NCBI GenBank assembly: GCA_937901165.1
Contig: CALCGS010000141.1
Location: forward strand, 1-6,449
Reading direction: 5' to 3'
Source of the DNA: an uncultured Alphaproteobacteria bacterium
GTDB taxonomy: Bacteria > Pseudomonadota > Alphaproteobacteria > Rs-D84
DNA: 6,449 nucleotides
Each line of letters begins with the position of its first letter. The first letter of the stretch is position 1. A program made the translations under genes and the position numbers. Below are positions 1-5,778 of the stretch, piece by piece. The notes under the pieces are model-generated. The model had not been told where the DNA came from and ran no database searches. It worked only from the letters and a program-made list of their open reading frames with translations.

Positions 1-902
1 AATTCCTTTTCTAATTTTTCAAGCCGTTCTTTTGAAGCTTCATCTGTCTCTTTAGATAATGATTGTTTTTCAATCTGCAACTGCAAAATTTTTCTTTCAA
101 GCTGATCAAGTTCTGTTGGCTGACTTTCAATTTCCATTTTTAGTCTACTGGCAGCTTCATCTACTAAATCTATAGCTTTATCTGGTAAAAAACGGGTTGT
201 AATATATCTATCAGATAATTTGACAGCCGCCACCAGCGCAGCATCAGCAATCCGGACACCATGATGTCCTTCGTACTTTTCTTTTAATCCACGTAATATA
301 GAAATAGTATCAACAACACTTGGTTCATCAACATATACTGGTTGAAAACGACGTGCCAACGCCGGGTCTTTTTCAATATATTGTCTATATTCATCCAAAG
401 TCGTTGCACCCAAACAATGTAATTCACCACGCGCCAACATAGGTTTTAATAAATTTCCTGCATCCATAGAGCCTTCGCCCTTACCAGCCCCAACCAAAGT
501 ATGCAATTCATCTATAAATAAAATAATTTGCCCATCCGCATCTTTGATTGCTTTTAATATAGCCTTTAATCTTGCTTCAAATTGTCCGCGAAACATAGCC
601 CCAGCCATCAATGCGCCAATATCCAAAGACAATAATTTTTTATTTTGTAAATTTTCAGGAATATCTTTAGAAATAATACGTTCCGCCAATCCTTCAACAA
701 TCGCGGTTTTACCAACCCCAGGATTACCAATTAAAACAGGATTGTTTTTTGTTCTACGCGATAAAACCTGAATAGTGCGACGAATTTCTTCATCACGCCC
801 AATAACAGGATCTAGTTTACCATCAGCCGCCAATTTAGTAAAATCAGTTGTATATTTTTCAATGGCTTGCTGTGGCGTTTCTTGCATTTCATCAGGATTC
901 AT
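1..902 (-). CDS. clpB: ClpB disaggregase, N-domain-less form (3' end outside window)
   Basis: This is a cytosolic Hsp100 AAA+ chaperone that threads aggregated proteins through its hexamer pore with DnaK. About 300 residues are visible. They are NBD1 and the beginning of the coiled-coil middle domain: VIGRDEEIRR (33-42), Walker A GNPGVGKT (59-66), pore-loop segment AGAMFRGQFEARL (100-112), Walker B ILFIDELHT (127-135), arginine-finger region ALARRFQ, LPDKAIDLVDEAASR, then a charged heptad-like helix near the window edge. Compared with E. coli ClpB, where Walker A lies near residue 206, about 147 residues are missing, so the N-terminal domain is absent. The start is well supported: AGAGG lies 8 nt upstream, and an in-frame TGA (908-906) sits two codons upstream, so no extension is possible. 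The usual KYRG/KFRG pore loop reads MFRG here. The gene is transcribed divergently from the DUF4301 gene. Family assignment is very secure; the loss of the N domain is seen directly. Confidence 0.97.
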   Translation of the reverse strand, partial: MNPDEMQETPQQAIEKYTTDFTKLAADGKLDPVIGRDEEIRRTIQVLSRRTKNNPVLIGNPGVGKTAIVEGLAERIISKDIPENLQNKKLLSLDIGALMAGAMFRGQFEARLKAILKAIKDADGQIILFIDELHTLVGAGKGEGSMDAGNLLKPMLARGELHCLGATTLDEYRQYIEKDPALARRFQPVYVDEPSVVDTISILRGLKEKYEGHHGVRIADAALVAAVKLSDRYITTRFLPDKAIDLVDEAASRLKMEIESQPTELDQLERKILQLQIEKQSLSKETDEASKERLEKLEKE

Positions 903-931
903 ATTTCAAACCTCTTTTTATTGTTAATACT

Positions 932-960
932 GATATAATAGCATTTTTCATATTTTCAAG
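932..960 (-). promoter_or_regulatory. Candidate clpB promoter, possibly heat-shock type
   Basis: On the minus strand, CTTGAAA (960-954) is followed after 16 nt (counted from TTGAAA) by TATATC (937-932), with overlapping alternatives such as TATTAT (940-935). It sits about 30 bp before the clpB start. CTTGAAA matches the -35 of sigma-32-type promoters, which commonly drive clpB, but the -10 does not clearly fit the RpoH consensus. A housekeeping promoter is equally possible. Confidence 0.4.
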
Positions 961-986
961 ACACAGGATTAAAAACACAATATATA

Positions 987-1015
987 TTTACAAACCACAA
1001 CAAAATCTTTACCAT
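987..1015 (+). promoter_or_regulatory. Weak candidate promoter for the DUF4301 gene
   Basis: TTTACA (987-992) and TACCAT (1010-1015) are spaced by 17 bp in the divergent intergenic region. The -10 is a poor match, and the implied transcript start would fall almost on the ribosome binding site (AGAGG, 1024-1028, 7 nt before the ATG). The real promoter may lie elsewhere in 903-1035. Confidence 0.2.
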
Positions 1016-1035
1016 ACTAACAAAGAGGTGTTTTT

Positions 1036-2478
1036 ATGGACAATCTTTCAAATTCAGATATAACGCAAATCACATTACATGGTTTAACCCTGGATGATAT
1101 AAAACAACAACTGGATAATTTTATAAATGGGTTTCCATACGCAAACATTATAAAACCTGCGACAATCAATGACGGTATTACACGATTAACCCCACAAACC
1201 GAACAAAAATACCTGGATATATACAATGCCAACATAAACAACAAAAGTATTACAAAATTTGTTCCGGCATCTGGTGCGGCAACCCGTATGTTCAAAGATT
1301 TATTTGAATATTTATCAAATTCGCAATCAAACGAAACCACTGACAAAGTTCTGCAAAACATCAACAAATTTGCCTTTTACGATAAATTAAAAAAACATTT
1401 ACCACCCCACCCAACGAATCGCGAAATCATATCTGCAATAGTATCCAAGACTGGATTAAATTACGGCAATTTACCCAAGGCACTTATAATTTTTCATAAA
1501 ACAAACAATACAGAAATAACTGCTTGCGAAGAACATTTAATAGAAGGTGCTTTGTACACAAAATCAAACGGAATTGTAAATATACATTTTACTATATCAC
1601 CAGAACACAAAACAGAATTTTATAATCTAATCAATCATGTTATACCAATATATGAAAAACAATTTAATGTAAAATACAATATAACAACATCCGAACAAAA
1701 TCCCGCAACCGATACAATTGCCGTATCAGAAACAAACGAAATTTTCCGCACCTCTGATAATAAAATCCTATTTCGCCCATCTGGTCATGGTGCATTGATA
1801 GAAAATCTTAATTCCATAGAATCTGATATTATATTTATAAAAAACATCGATAATGTTTGTAATAAAGAAAATCAACCTGACACAATAAAATACAAACAAA
1901 TACTTGGTGGCATTCTAATAGACACACAAAATCAAATCTTTAAATACATAAATGATTTGGAAAAAGATACTTACAACATTGATGAAATATGTAATTTTAT
2001 AACAAACAACCTTGGCACACGAATTACGCAAAAAAACAAAAAAACATTAATAAATATATTAAACCGTCCATTACGTGTATGTGGTGTGGTAAAAAACACT
2101 GGTGCGCCTGGTGGCGGTCCATTTTGGGTACACGATAATAAACATAATTCAGAAAGTTTACAAATTATTGAATCATCACAAATTGCTCCTGAATCACGCA
2201 ATCTAATGGAACAATCAACACATTTTAATCCTGTTGATATTGTTTGCGGTGTGTATGATTATCAACACAACAAATTTGATTTAACACGATACATTGATAA
2301 AAATTCTGGCTTTATTTCTGAAAAATCAGATAACGGTAAAAAATTACGTGCAATGGAACGCCCTGGTTTATGGAACGGTGCGATGGCATATTGGAACACA
2401 ATATTTATAGAAGTTCCAAACACAACATTTACCCCGGTAAAAAAAGTATCTGATTTGCTAACAAAGGCCCATATTTGA
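1036..2478 (+). CDS. DUF4301 family protein, possible UDP-sugar pyrophosphorylase-like nucleotidyltransferase
   Basis: This 480-residue protein belongs, by recognition of its conserved blocks, to DUF4301, a family I know mainly from Bacteroidetes, with a usual length near 500. No signal peptide or membrane segment is seen, so it is probably cytosolic. Conserved blocks in order: KFVPASGAATRMFKDLF (74-90), NKFAFYDKL (110-118), HFTISPEHKTEF (184-195), SEQNPATDTIA (219-229), ILFRPSGHGALIENL (244-258), IFIKNIDNV (266-274), CGVVKNTGAPGGGPFWV (349-365), STHFNPVDIVCGV (394-406), GLWNGAMAYWNTIFIEVP (444-461). The function is not established. The order GAATR, S-E-H, EQ..PA, RP-G-G-L, then a hydrophobic strand ending in DN resembles UDP-GlcNAc/UDP-sugar pyrophosphorylases (LAGGxGTR, EQ..PA, PDGNGGLY, VDNIL). 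This points to a GT-A-like nucleotidyltransferase, as inference only. The start has AGAGG 7 nt upstream. The gene is intact and divergent from clpB, and rpmB follows after 84 bp with its own promoter. Confidence 0.88.
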   Translation: MDNLSNSDITQITLHGLTLDDIKQQLDNFINGFPYANIIKPATINDGITRLTPQTEQKYLDIYNANINNKSITKFVPASGAATRMFKDLFEYLSNSQSNETTDKVLQNINKFAFYDKLKKHLPPHPTNREIISAIVSKTGLNYGNLPKALIIFHKTNNTEITACEEHLIEGALYTKSNGIVNIHFTISPEHKTEFYNLINHVIPIYEKQFNVKYNITTSEQNPATDTIAVSETNEIFRTSDNKILFRPSGHGALIENLNSIESDIIFIKNIDNVCNKENQPDTIKYKQILGGILIDTQNQIFKYINDLEKDTYNIDEICNFITNNLGTRITQKNKKTLINILNRPLRVCGVVKNTGAPGGGPFWVHDNKHNSESLQIIESSQIAPESRNLMEQSTHFNPVDIVCGVYDYQHNKFDLTRYIDKNSGFISEKSDNGKKLRAMERPGLWNGAMAYWNTIFIEVPNTTFTPVKKVSDLLTKAHI

Positions 2479-2506
2479 AAAATTTAACAAAAAAATAAAA
2501 GAACAC

Positions 2507-2533
2507 TTGACTTTATAAGAAATTTGTTATAAA
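2507..2533 (+). promoter_or_regulatory. Candidate promoter of rpmB-tRNA-Leu
   Basis: TTGACT (2507-2512) is a near-consensus -35. TATAAA (2528-2533) follows after a short 15-bp spacer. It lies in the 84-bp gap before rpmB, and no terminator of the upstream DUF4301 gene is evident there. A second TATAAA at 2545-2550 lies very near the ribosome binding site and is less likely to be used. Confidence 0.5.
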
Positions 2534-2562
2534 TTTAACCGAGTTATAAAGGATTATGAATT

Positions 2563-2940
2563 ATGCCACGTGTATGTAATGTTACAGGTAAGAAAACAAC
2601 TGTTGGGATGAATGTTTCCCACTCTATGCGTCATACAAAACGTACATTCTTACCAAATTTGCAAAAATTAAAGTTTCACAGTGATATTTTGAACCGTGAT
2701 TTTTCTTTGCGTATTTCAACTGCTGGATTACGCACATTGACAAAACATGGTGGTTTGGACGAATATGTTATGTCAAAACCAATATCACGTTTGACCGAAG
2801 AAATGGCCGATATTAAACGTGCTATTGCCAAAAAAAATGGTACTGCTGCAAAAACAACTGACAAGAAAGTTGCACACAAACCAAATCGCAGTGCCCGTTT
2901 GGTAAAAAAAGTTGAAGCAAAAAAGTCTGCTGCAAAATAA
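2563..2940 (+). CDS. rpmB: 50S ribosomal protein L28 with basic C-terminal tail
   Basis: L28 is a small basic protein of the large ribosomal subunit. The N-terminus MPRVCNVTGKKTTVGMNVSH, the FLPNLQKLKF block (about 29-38), the LRISTAGLRTLTKHGGLDEY block (about 50-69) and the helix ending in IKRAIAKKNG match the alphaproteobacterial type of L28. Those proteins usually end near residue 97. Here about 28 further residues form a Lys/Ala-rich tail (KKVAHKPNRSARLVKKVEAKK), giving 125 in total. The tail is probably disordered and RNA-contacting. The ATG is preceded by AAAGGA (2548-2553) with 9-nt spacing. tRNA-Leu starts 20 bp after the stop with no terminator between, so co-transcription is likely. 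Identification is secure. Confidence 0.97.
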   Translation: MPRVCNVTGKKTTVGMNVSHSMRHTKRTFLPNLQKLKFHSDILNRDFSLRISTAGLRTLTKHGGLDEYVMSKPISRLTEEMADIKRAIAKKNGTAAKTTDKKVAHKPNRSARLVKKVEAKKSAAK

Positions 2941-2960
2941 GCAAACTTTTAATTGCGAAT

Positions 2961-3045
2961 GGCCCTGTGGCGGAATTGGTAGACGCGCTTGACTCAAAAT
3001 CAAGTTCTGCAAGGAGTATCGGTTCAAGTCCGATCAGGGCCACCA
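2961..3045 (+). tRNA. tRNA-Leu (anticodon CAA)
   Basis: This is a complete class II tRNA with an encoded CCA end (3043-3045). The acceptor stem GGCCCTG/CAGGGCC (2961-2967 with 3035-3041) is a perfect 7 bp. The D stem is GCG/CGC. The anticodon stem CTTGA/TCAAG encloses loop CTCAAAA with anticodon CAA at 2995-2997. A long variable arm occupies 3005-3017. The T arm ATCGG-TTCAAGT-CCGAT spans 3018-3034, and the discriminator is A3042. It reads UUG, a leucine codon used often by the neighbouring AT-rich genes. Confidence 0.97.
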
Positions 3046-3053
3046 AAAAATAA

Positions 3054-3079
3054 ACCTAACTTTTGTTAGGTATTTTTTT
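3054..3079 (+). terminator. Intrinsic terminator after rpmB-tRNA-Leu
   Basis: ACCTAAC (3054-3060), a TTTT loop and GTTAGGT (3065-3071) form a perfect 7-bp stem followed by A and seven T (3073-3079). It begins 9 nt after the tRNA CCA end and closes the rpmB-tRNA transcript. Confidence 0.88.
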
Positions 3080-3109
3080 ATTTCATAAAACATTCTGATA
3101 ACCTTCCTA

Positions 3110-3138
3110 TCCACATTTTGCACATTTTAAAATATAAT
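3110..3138 (+). promoter_or_regulatory. Candidate promoter of the choloylglycine hydrolase-like gene
   Basis: A perfect TATAAT (3133-3138) is preceded at 17 bp by TCCACA (3110-3115, 4 of 6 matches to TTGACA). It follows the tRNA terminator and lies 27 bp before the chosen ATG, so the gene is probably its own transcription unit. Confidence 0.5.
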
Positions 3139-3165
3139 AAAACAGCAACCCCAGGAAGAATAAAT

Positions 3166-4245
3166 ATGAACATTTATAAAAATATATTTTTTATTATTGG
3201 AATATTAGCATTCGCCCAAACATCCAATGCTTGCACAGGAATAACATTAAAATCAAACGATAATTCAATAGTGGTTGGGCGCACTATGGATTGGTCTGCC
3301 CAAGAAACACCAAGTATGTACGTAATTGTTCCACGCGGACATCAAGACATATCAAAATTACCCAACCAAGAATACGGCGGTATGACATACACAGCAAAAT
3401 ACGGATACGTTGGTTTGTCTGTCGAAGAACCACAATACGTACTTGACGGTATAAATGAAGCCGGTTTGCATGCCGCACTATTTTATTTTCCAGAATATGG
3501 CAAATACACAGAATATGACCCAAATCAAAAAGAGGTTTCTTTGGCTGATTTTCAAGTGGTATCATGGATGCTTTCGCAATTTTCAAGCATAGAAGAAATA
3601 AAATCTGCAATTAAATATATTAATATCATAAATGTAGATTCACGTGCAAAAACAGTTCATTGGCGCATAACAGATTCAACGGGACGCATTGTTGTTTTGG
3701 AAATAACAGACGGTATTCCAAAATTTTATGAAAATAAAATTGGTGTAATAACAAATTCGCCAGGATTTGAATGGCAAATGGAAAATTTGAATAATTATGT
3801 AAATTTAATACCCGGCACTGCGGGTCCAACAAAAATGGGTGACATAACACTAACCGCTTTCGGCAAAGGCAGTGGTTTTTTAGGTCTGCCTGGTGATTTT
3901 ACCCCACCATCCCGTTTTGTCAGGGCAGCCTTTTTACAAACTTATTCTATACCACAATCAGACGGATACGATTCATCAATGCAAGCTTTTCATATACTAA
4001 ATAATTTTGACGTGCCATTGGGAATACAATTCGCCCAAAACAAAGCACCAAATAATATGCCCAGTGCAACACAATGGACAGTTGTTACAGATATGACCAA
4101 TAAAATGATTTATTACCATACTATGTACAACAGAACCATACGCAGCATAAACTTAAATGCAATAGATTTTGAAACGATTTCATATCAATATCATGGTCTA
4201 GATGATATAAAACAACAGACCATCATACCTGTAAATTTAGATTAA
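3166..4245 (+). CDS. Secreted choloylglycine hydrolase / penicillin V acylase family Ntn amidase
   Basis: This is a linear-amide C-N hydrolase (bile salt hydrolase / penicillin V acylase family), 359 residues. A signal peptide (K5, hydrophobic 7-17, SNA before Cys23) directs export. Cleavage before Cys23 would expose the N-terminal nucleophile, as Ntn hydrolases require. With Cys23 equated to BSH Cys2, Arg39 and Asp42 in GRTMDW fall exactly where BSH Arg18 and Asp21 lie. Asn197 (ITNSPGF) and Arg250 (PPSRFVRAAF) fall within one residue of the positions of Asn175 and Arg228, so the catalytic set looks complete. NEAGLHAALFYF (97-108) is also typical. The MDW and PRG pattern suits the Gram-negative branch. 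Members cleave conjugated bile salts, penicillin V or acyl-homoserine lactones, and sequence alone does not decide which. The ATG at 3166 is chosen over an upstream TTG (3118) because AGGAAG lies 7 nt before it and the TTG precedes the likely -10. The Cys context lacks a proper lipobox, so a soluble periplasmic protein is favoured. Confidence 0.93.
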   Translation: MNIYKNIFFIIGILAFAQTSNACTGITLKSNDNSIVVGRTMDWSAQETPSMYVIVPRGHQDISKLPNQEYGGMTYTAKYGYVGLSVEEPQYVLDGINEAGLHAALFYFPEYGKYTEYDPNQKEVSLADFQVVSWMLSQFSSIEEIKSAIKYINIINVDSRAKTVHWRITDSTGRIVVLEITDGIPKFYENKIGVITNSPGFEWQMENLNNYVNLIPGTAGPTKMGDITLTAFGKGSGFLGLPGDFTPPSRFVRAAFLQTYSIPQSDGYDSSMQAFHILNNFDVPLGIQFAQNKAPNNMPSATQWTVVTDMTNKMIYYHTMYNRTIRSINLNAIDFETISYQYHGLDDIKQQTIIPVNLD

Positions 4246-4254
4246 CAAGTTTTA

Positions 4255-4282
4255 TTGCGTTTTATTTTTATTAGTTTATAAT
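4255..4282 (+). promoter_or_regulatory. Promoter of the DUF1015 gene
   Basis: TTGCGT (4255-4260), a 16-bp spacer and a perfect TATAAT (4277-4282) lie in the 72-bp gap after the hydrolase gene. The implied 5' leader is about 28 nt and carries the strong AAGGAG site at 4307-4312. Confidence 0.65.
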
Positions 4283-4317
4283 CCTTTTATGCAATCTAAC
4301 ATAAAAAAGGAGACGTT

Positions 4318-5556
4318 ATGAAAATAAAACCGTTTGCTGGTGTTCGTCCACCCAAAGAATTGGCTGCCGAAGTCGCTTCCCGTCCATACGATGTATTGAA
4401 TTCCCAGGAAGCACAAACAGAGGCTGGTGAAAAATCTTTATTGCACATCATCAAACCAGAAATTGATTTTACACCAATTGCTGGCGAACACGAACAAAGA
4501 ACATATGACAAAGCCGTTGAAAACTTCAAATTATGGCAATCACGTGGTTGGTTACGTCAAGACGACAAAGAAATGTATTACATATACGCACAAACAATGA
4601 ACGGCAAAAAACAATATGGTTTGGTTGCGGCTGCAAATGTTGATGACTATATGACTGGCAAAATCAAAAAACACGAATTGACAAGAAAAGAAAAAGAAGA
4701 CGACCGTATGATACACGTTCGTATTCAAGATGCTAATTTGGAACCTGTATTTTTTGCATATCCAGATGTTGATGAAATGAACAAAATTGTATCCGATTAT
4801 GTTTCTTCACATGAACCAGAATACGATTTCGTTGCCGAAGATGGTTTTGGACACACATTCTGGACAATCACAGATGACAACATAAATGCTAGAATTACAG
4901 AAATATTCAAAGACATTCCTGCAATGTACGTTGCAGACGGACACCATCGTACCGCTGCGGCTGCACGTGTTGGTGCTGAAAAACGCGACAACAATCCAAA
5001 TCACACAGGCAACGAAGAATATAACTATTTCTTGGCTGTAATATTCCCATCATCACAATTAAACGTCATTGACTATAATCGTGTTGTACGTGATTTGAAC
5101 GGTTTAAGTGCTGATGAATTTATCGCAAAATTACAAGAATCTTTTGACGTTGTTGAAAAAGGTTCCGATATATACAAACCACAAGCATTACATAATTTTG
5201 GTATGTATCTAAATGGTAAATGGTATTCTTTGACTGCCAAAACCGGAACATACAATGACAACGACCCAATTGGTGTATTGGACGTTACAGTATTGTCCAA
5301 TTTAGTATTTGATAAAATATTAAATCTTGGTGATTTACGTACAAGTAATCGTATAGACTTTGTTGGTGGAATTCGTGGTCTGGGAGAATTACAAAAACGC
5401 GTAGATTCTGGCGAAATGGTTGCTGCATTTGCATTATTCCCTGTCACTATGAAACAAATCATAGATATTGCAGATACAGGCAATATTATGCCACCAAAAA
5501 CAACATGGTTTGAACCAAAGTTGCGCAGTGGTTTGGTAATTCACAAATTATCATAA
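4318..5556 (+). CDS. DUF1015 family protein (ParB/sulfiredoxin-like fold, possible small-molecule kinase)
   Basis: This 412-residue protein is complete, close to the usual DUF1015 length. Recognisable blocks: MKIKPFAGVRPP at the start, ASRPYDVL (20-27), HELTRKEKEDDR (119-130), LEPVFFAY (141-148), the signature YVADGHHRTAAA (204-215), FPSSQLNVIDYNRVV (243-257), RIDFVGG (345-351) and PPKTTWFEPKLRSGLVIH (392-409). The DGHHR motif resembles the phosphate-binding turn of ParB- and sulfiredoxin-like proteins. As I recall it, members of this fold, reportedly including DUF1015 proteins, phosphorylate free L-serine, so a kinase role is plausible but unproven here. No signal peptide or membrane segment is seen, so it is cytosolic. 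AAGGAG lies 5 nt before the ATG, and the gene has its own promoter. The base composition matches the other left-hand genes. The downstream neighbour is a convergent, truncated minus-strand gene whose stop codon lies 19 bp beyond this stop. Confidence 0.9.
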   Translation: MKIKPFAGVRPPKELAAEVASRPYDVLNSQEAQTEAGEKSLLHIIKPEIDFTPIAGEHEQRTYDKAVENFKLWQSRGWLRQDDKEMYYIYAQTMNGKKQYGLVAAANVDDYMTGKIKKHELTRKEKEDDRMIHVRIQDANLEPVFFAYPDVDEMNKIVSDYVSSHEPEYDFVAEDGFGHTFWTITDDNINARITEIFKDIPAMYVADGHHRTAAAARVGAEKRDNNPNHTGNEEYNYFLAVIFPSSQLNVIDYNRVVRDLNGLSADEFIAKLQESFDVVEKGSDIYKPQALHNFGMYLNGKWYSLTAKTGTYNDNDPIGVLDVTVLSNLVFDKILNLGDLRTSNRIDFVGGIRGLGELQKRVDSGEMVAAFALFPVTMKQIIDIADTGNIMPPKTTWFEPKLRSGLVIHKLS

Positions 5557-5558
5557 AT

Positions 5559-5586
5559 AAAAAAATTGCCCAAATTATTGGGCAAT
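5559..5586 (-). terminator. Hairpin terminator for the convergent minus-strand gene
   Basis: ATTGCCCAA (5565-5573) pairs with TTGGGCAAT (5578-5586) around a 4-nt loop. The uridine run exists only in the minus-strand transcript (complement of A 5559-5565). The plus-strand side continues ACATTCATT with no T tract. It therefore terminates leftward transcription and overlaps the last codons and stop of the minus-strand gene. It may also weakly stop DUF1015 transcripts. Confidence 0.7.
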
Positions 5587-5778
5587 ACATTCATTTAAGT
5601 AGCTAATTAACGAAATTTTTGTTTCGTATAAATATTTTATAAACTCCAAATAATCTCTTTTATAAGATGACACGGCAACCGTTATATCAAAGCCCGCCGA
5701 ACAAAACGGTTCATAATCGTATACAACATAGCTGTTGTATTTGCTTTTCCATTCTTTGCGTTCAATTTTGCAATTATC
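5575..5778 (-). CDS. Unrecognised protein, C-terminal fragment cut at the junction
   Basis: I do not recognise this protein. The minus strand is open for about 67 codons up to TAA at 5577-5575. There is no ATG in that stretch, so the N-terminus is missing. The reading has protein-like composition: KIERKEWKSKYNSYVVYDYE, then FCSAGFDITVAVSSYKRDY, then LEFIKYLYETKISLISYLNE, ending in CIAQ. It is rich in Tyr, Lys and Glu with an amphipathic C-terminal helix and no membrane segment. Support for it being real: codon use is AT-leaning, it converges on DUF1015, and it ends exactly at a hairpin with a minus-strand U run. A TGA in frame at 5793-5791 falls in the GC-rich DNA beyond the junction, so the gene is truncated there. 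No function is proposed. Confidence 0.6.
   Translation of the reverse strand, partial: DNCKIERKEWKSKYNSYVVYDYEPFCSAGFDITVAVSSYKRDYLEFIKYLYETKISLISYLNECIAQ

Noticed and set aside
544..771. Plus-strand open frame inside clpB
   Set aside because: It is antisense to the highly conserved Walker A / Walker B region of ClpB and has no ribosome binding site.
1017..1367. 116-codon minus-strand open frame over the DUF4301 start
   Set aside because: It overlaps the well-supported DUF4301 5' end and its ribosome binding site, and its translation looks like an antisense by-product.
3118..3165. Upstream TTG start for the hydrolase
   Set aside because: The extension would precede the likely -10 box, adds residues before a normal signal peptide, and lacks a ribosome binding site. 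The ATG at 3166 has AGGAAG at the right distance.
3166..3240. Lipoprotein signal at Cys23 of the hydrolase
   Set aside because: The residues before Cys (S-N-A) do not make a lipobox, and Cys23 is needed as the free N-terminal nucleophile.
5073..5483. 136-codon minus-strand open frame inside the DUF1015 gene
   Set aside because: It is antisense to a conserved protein, with no recognisable domain and no ribosome binding site.
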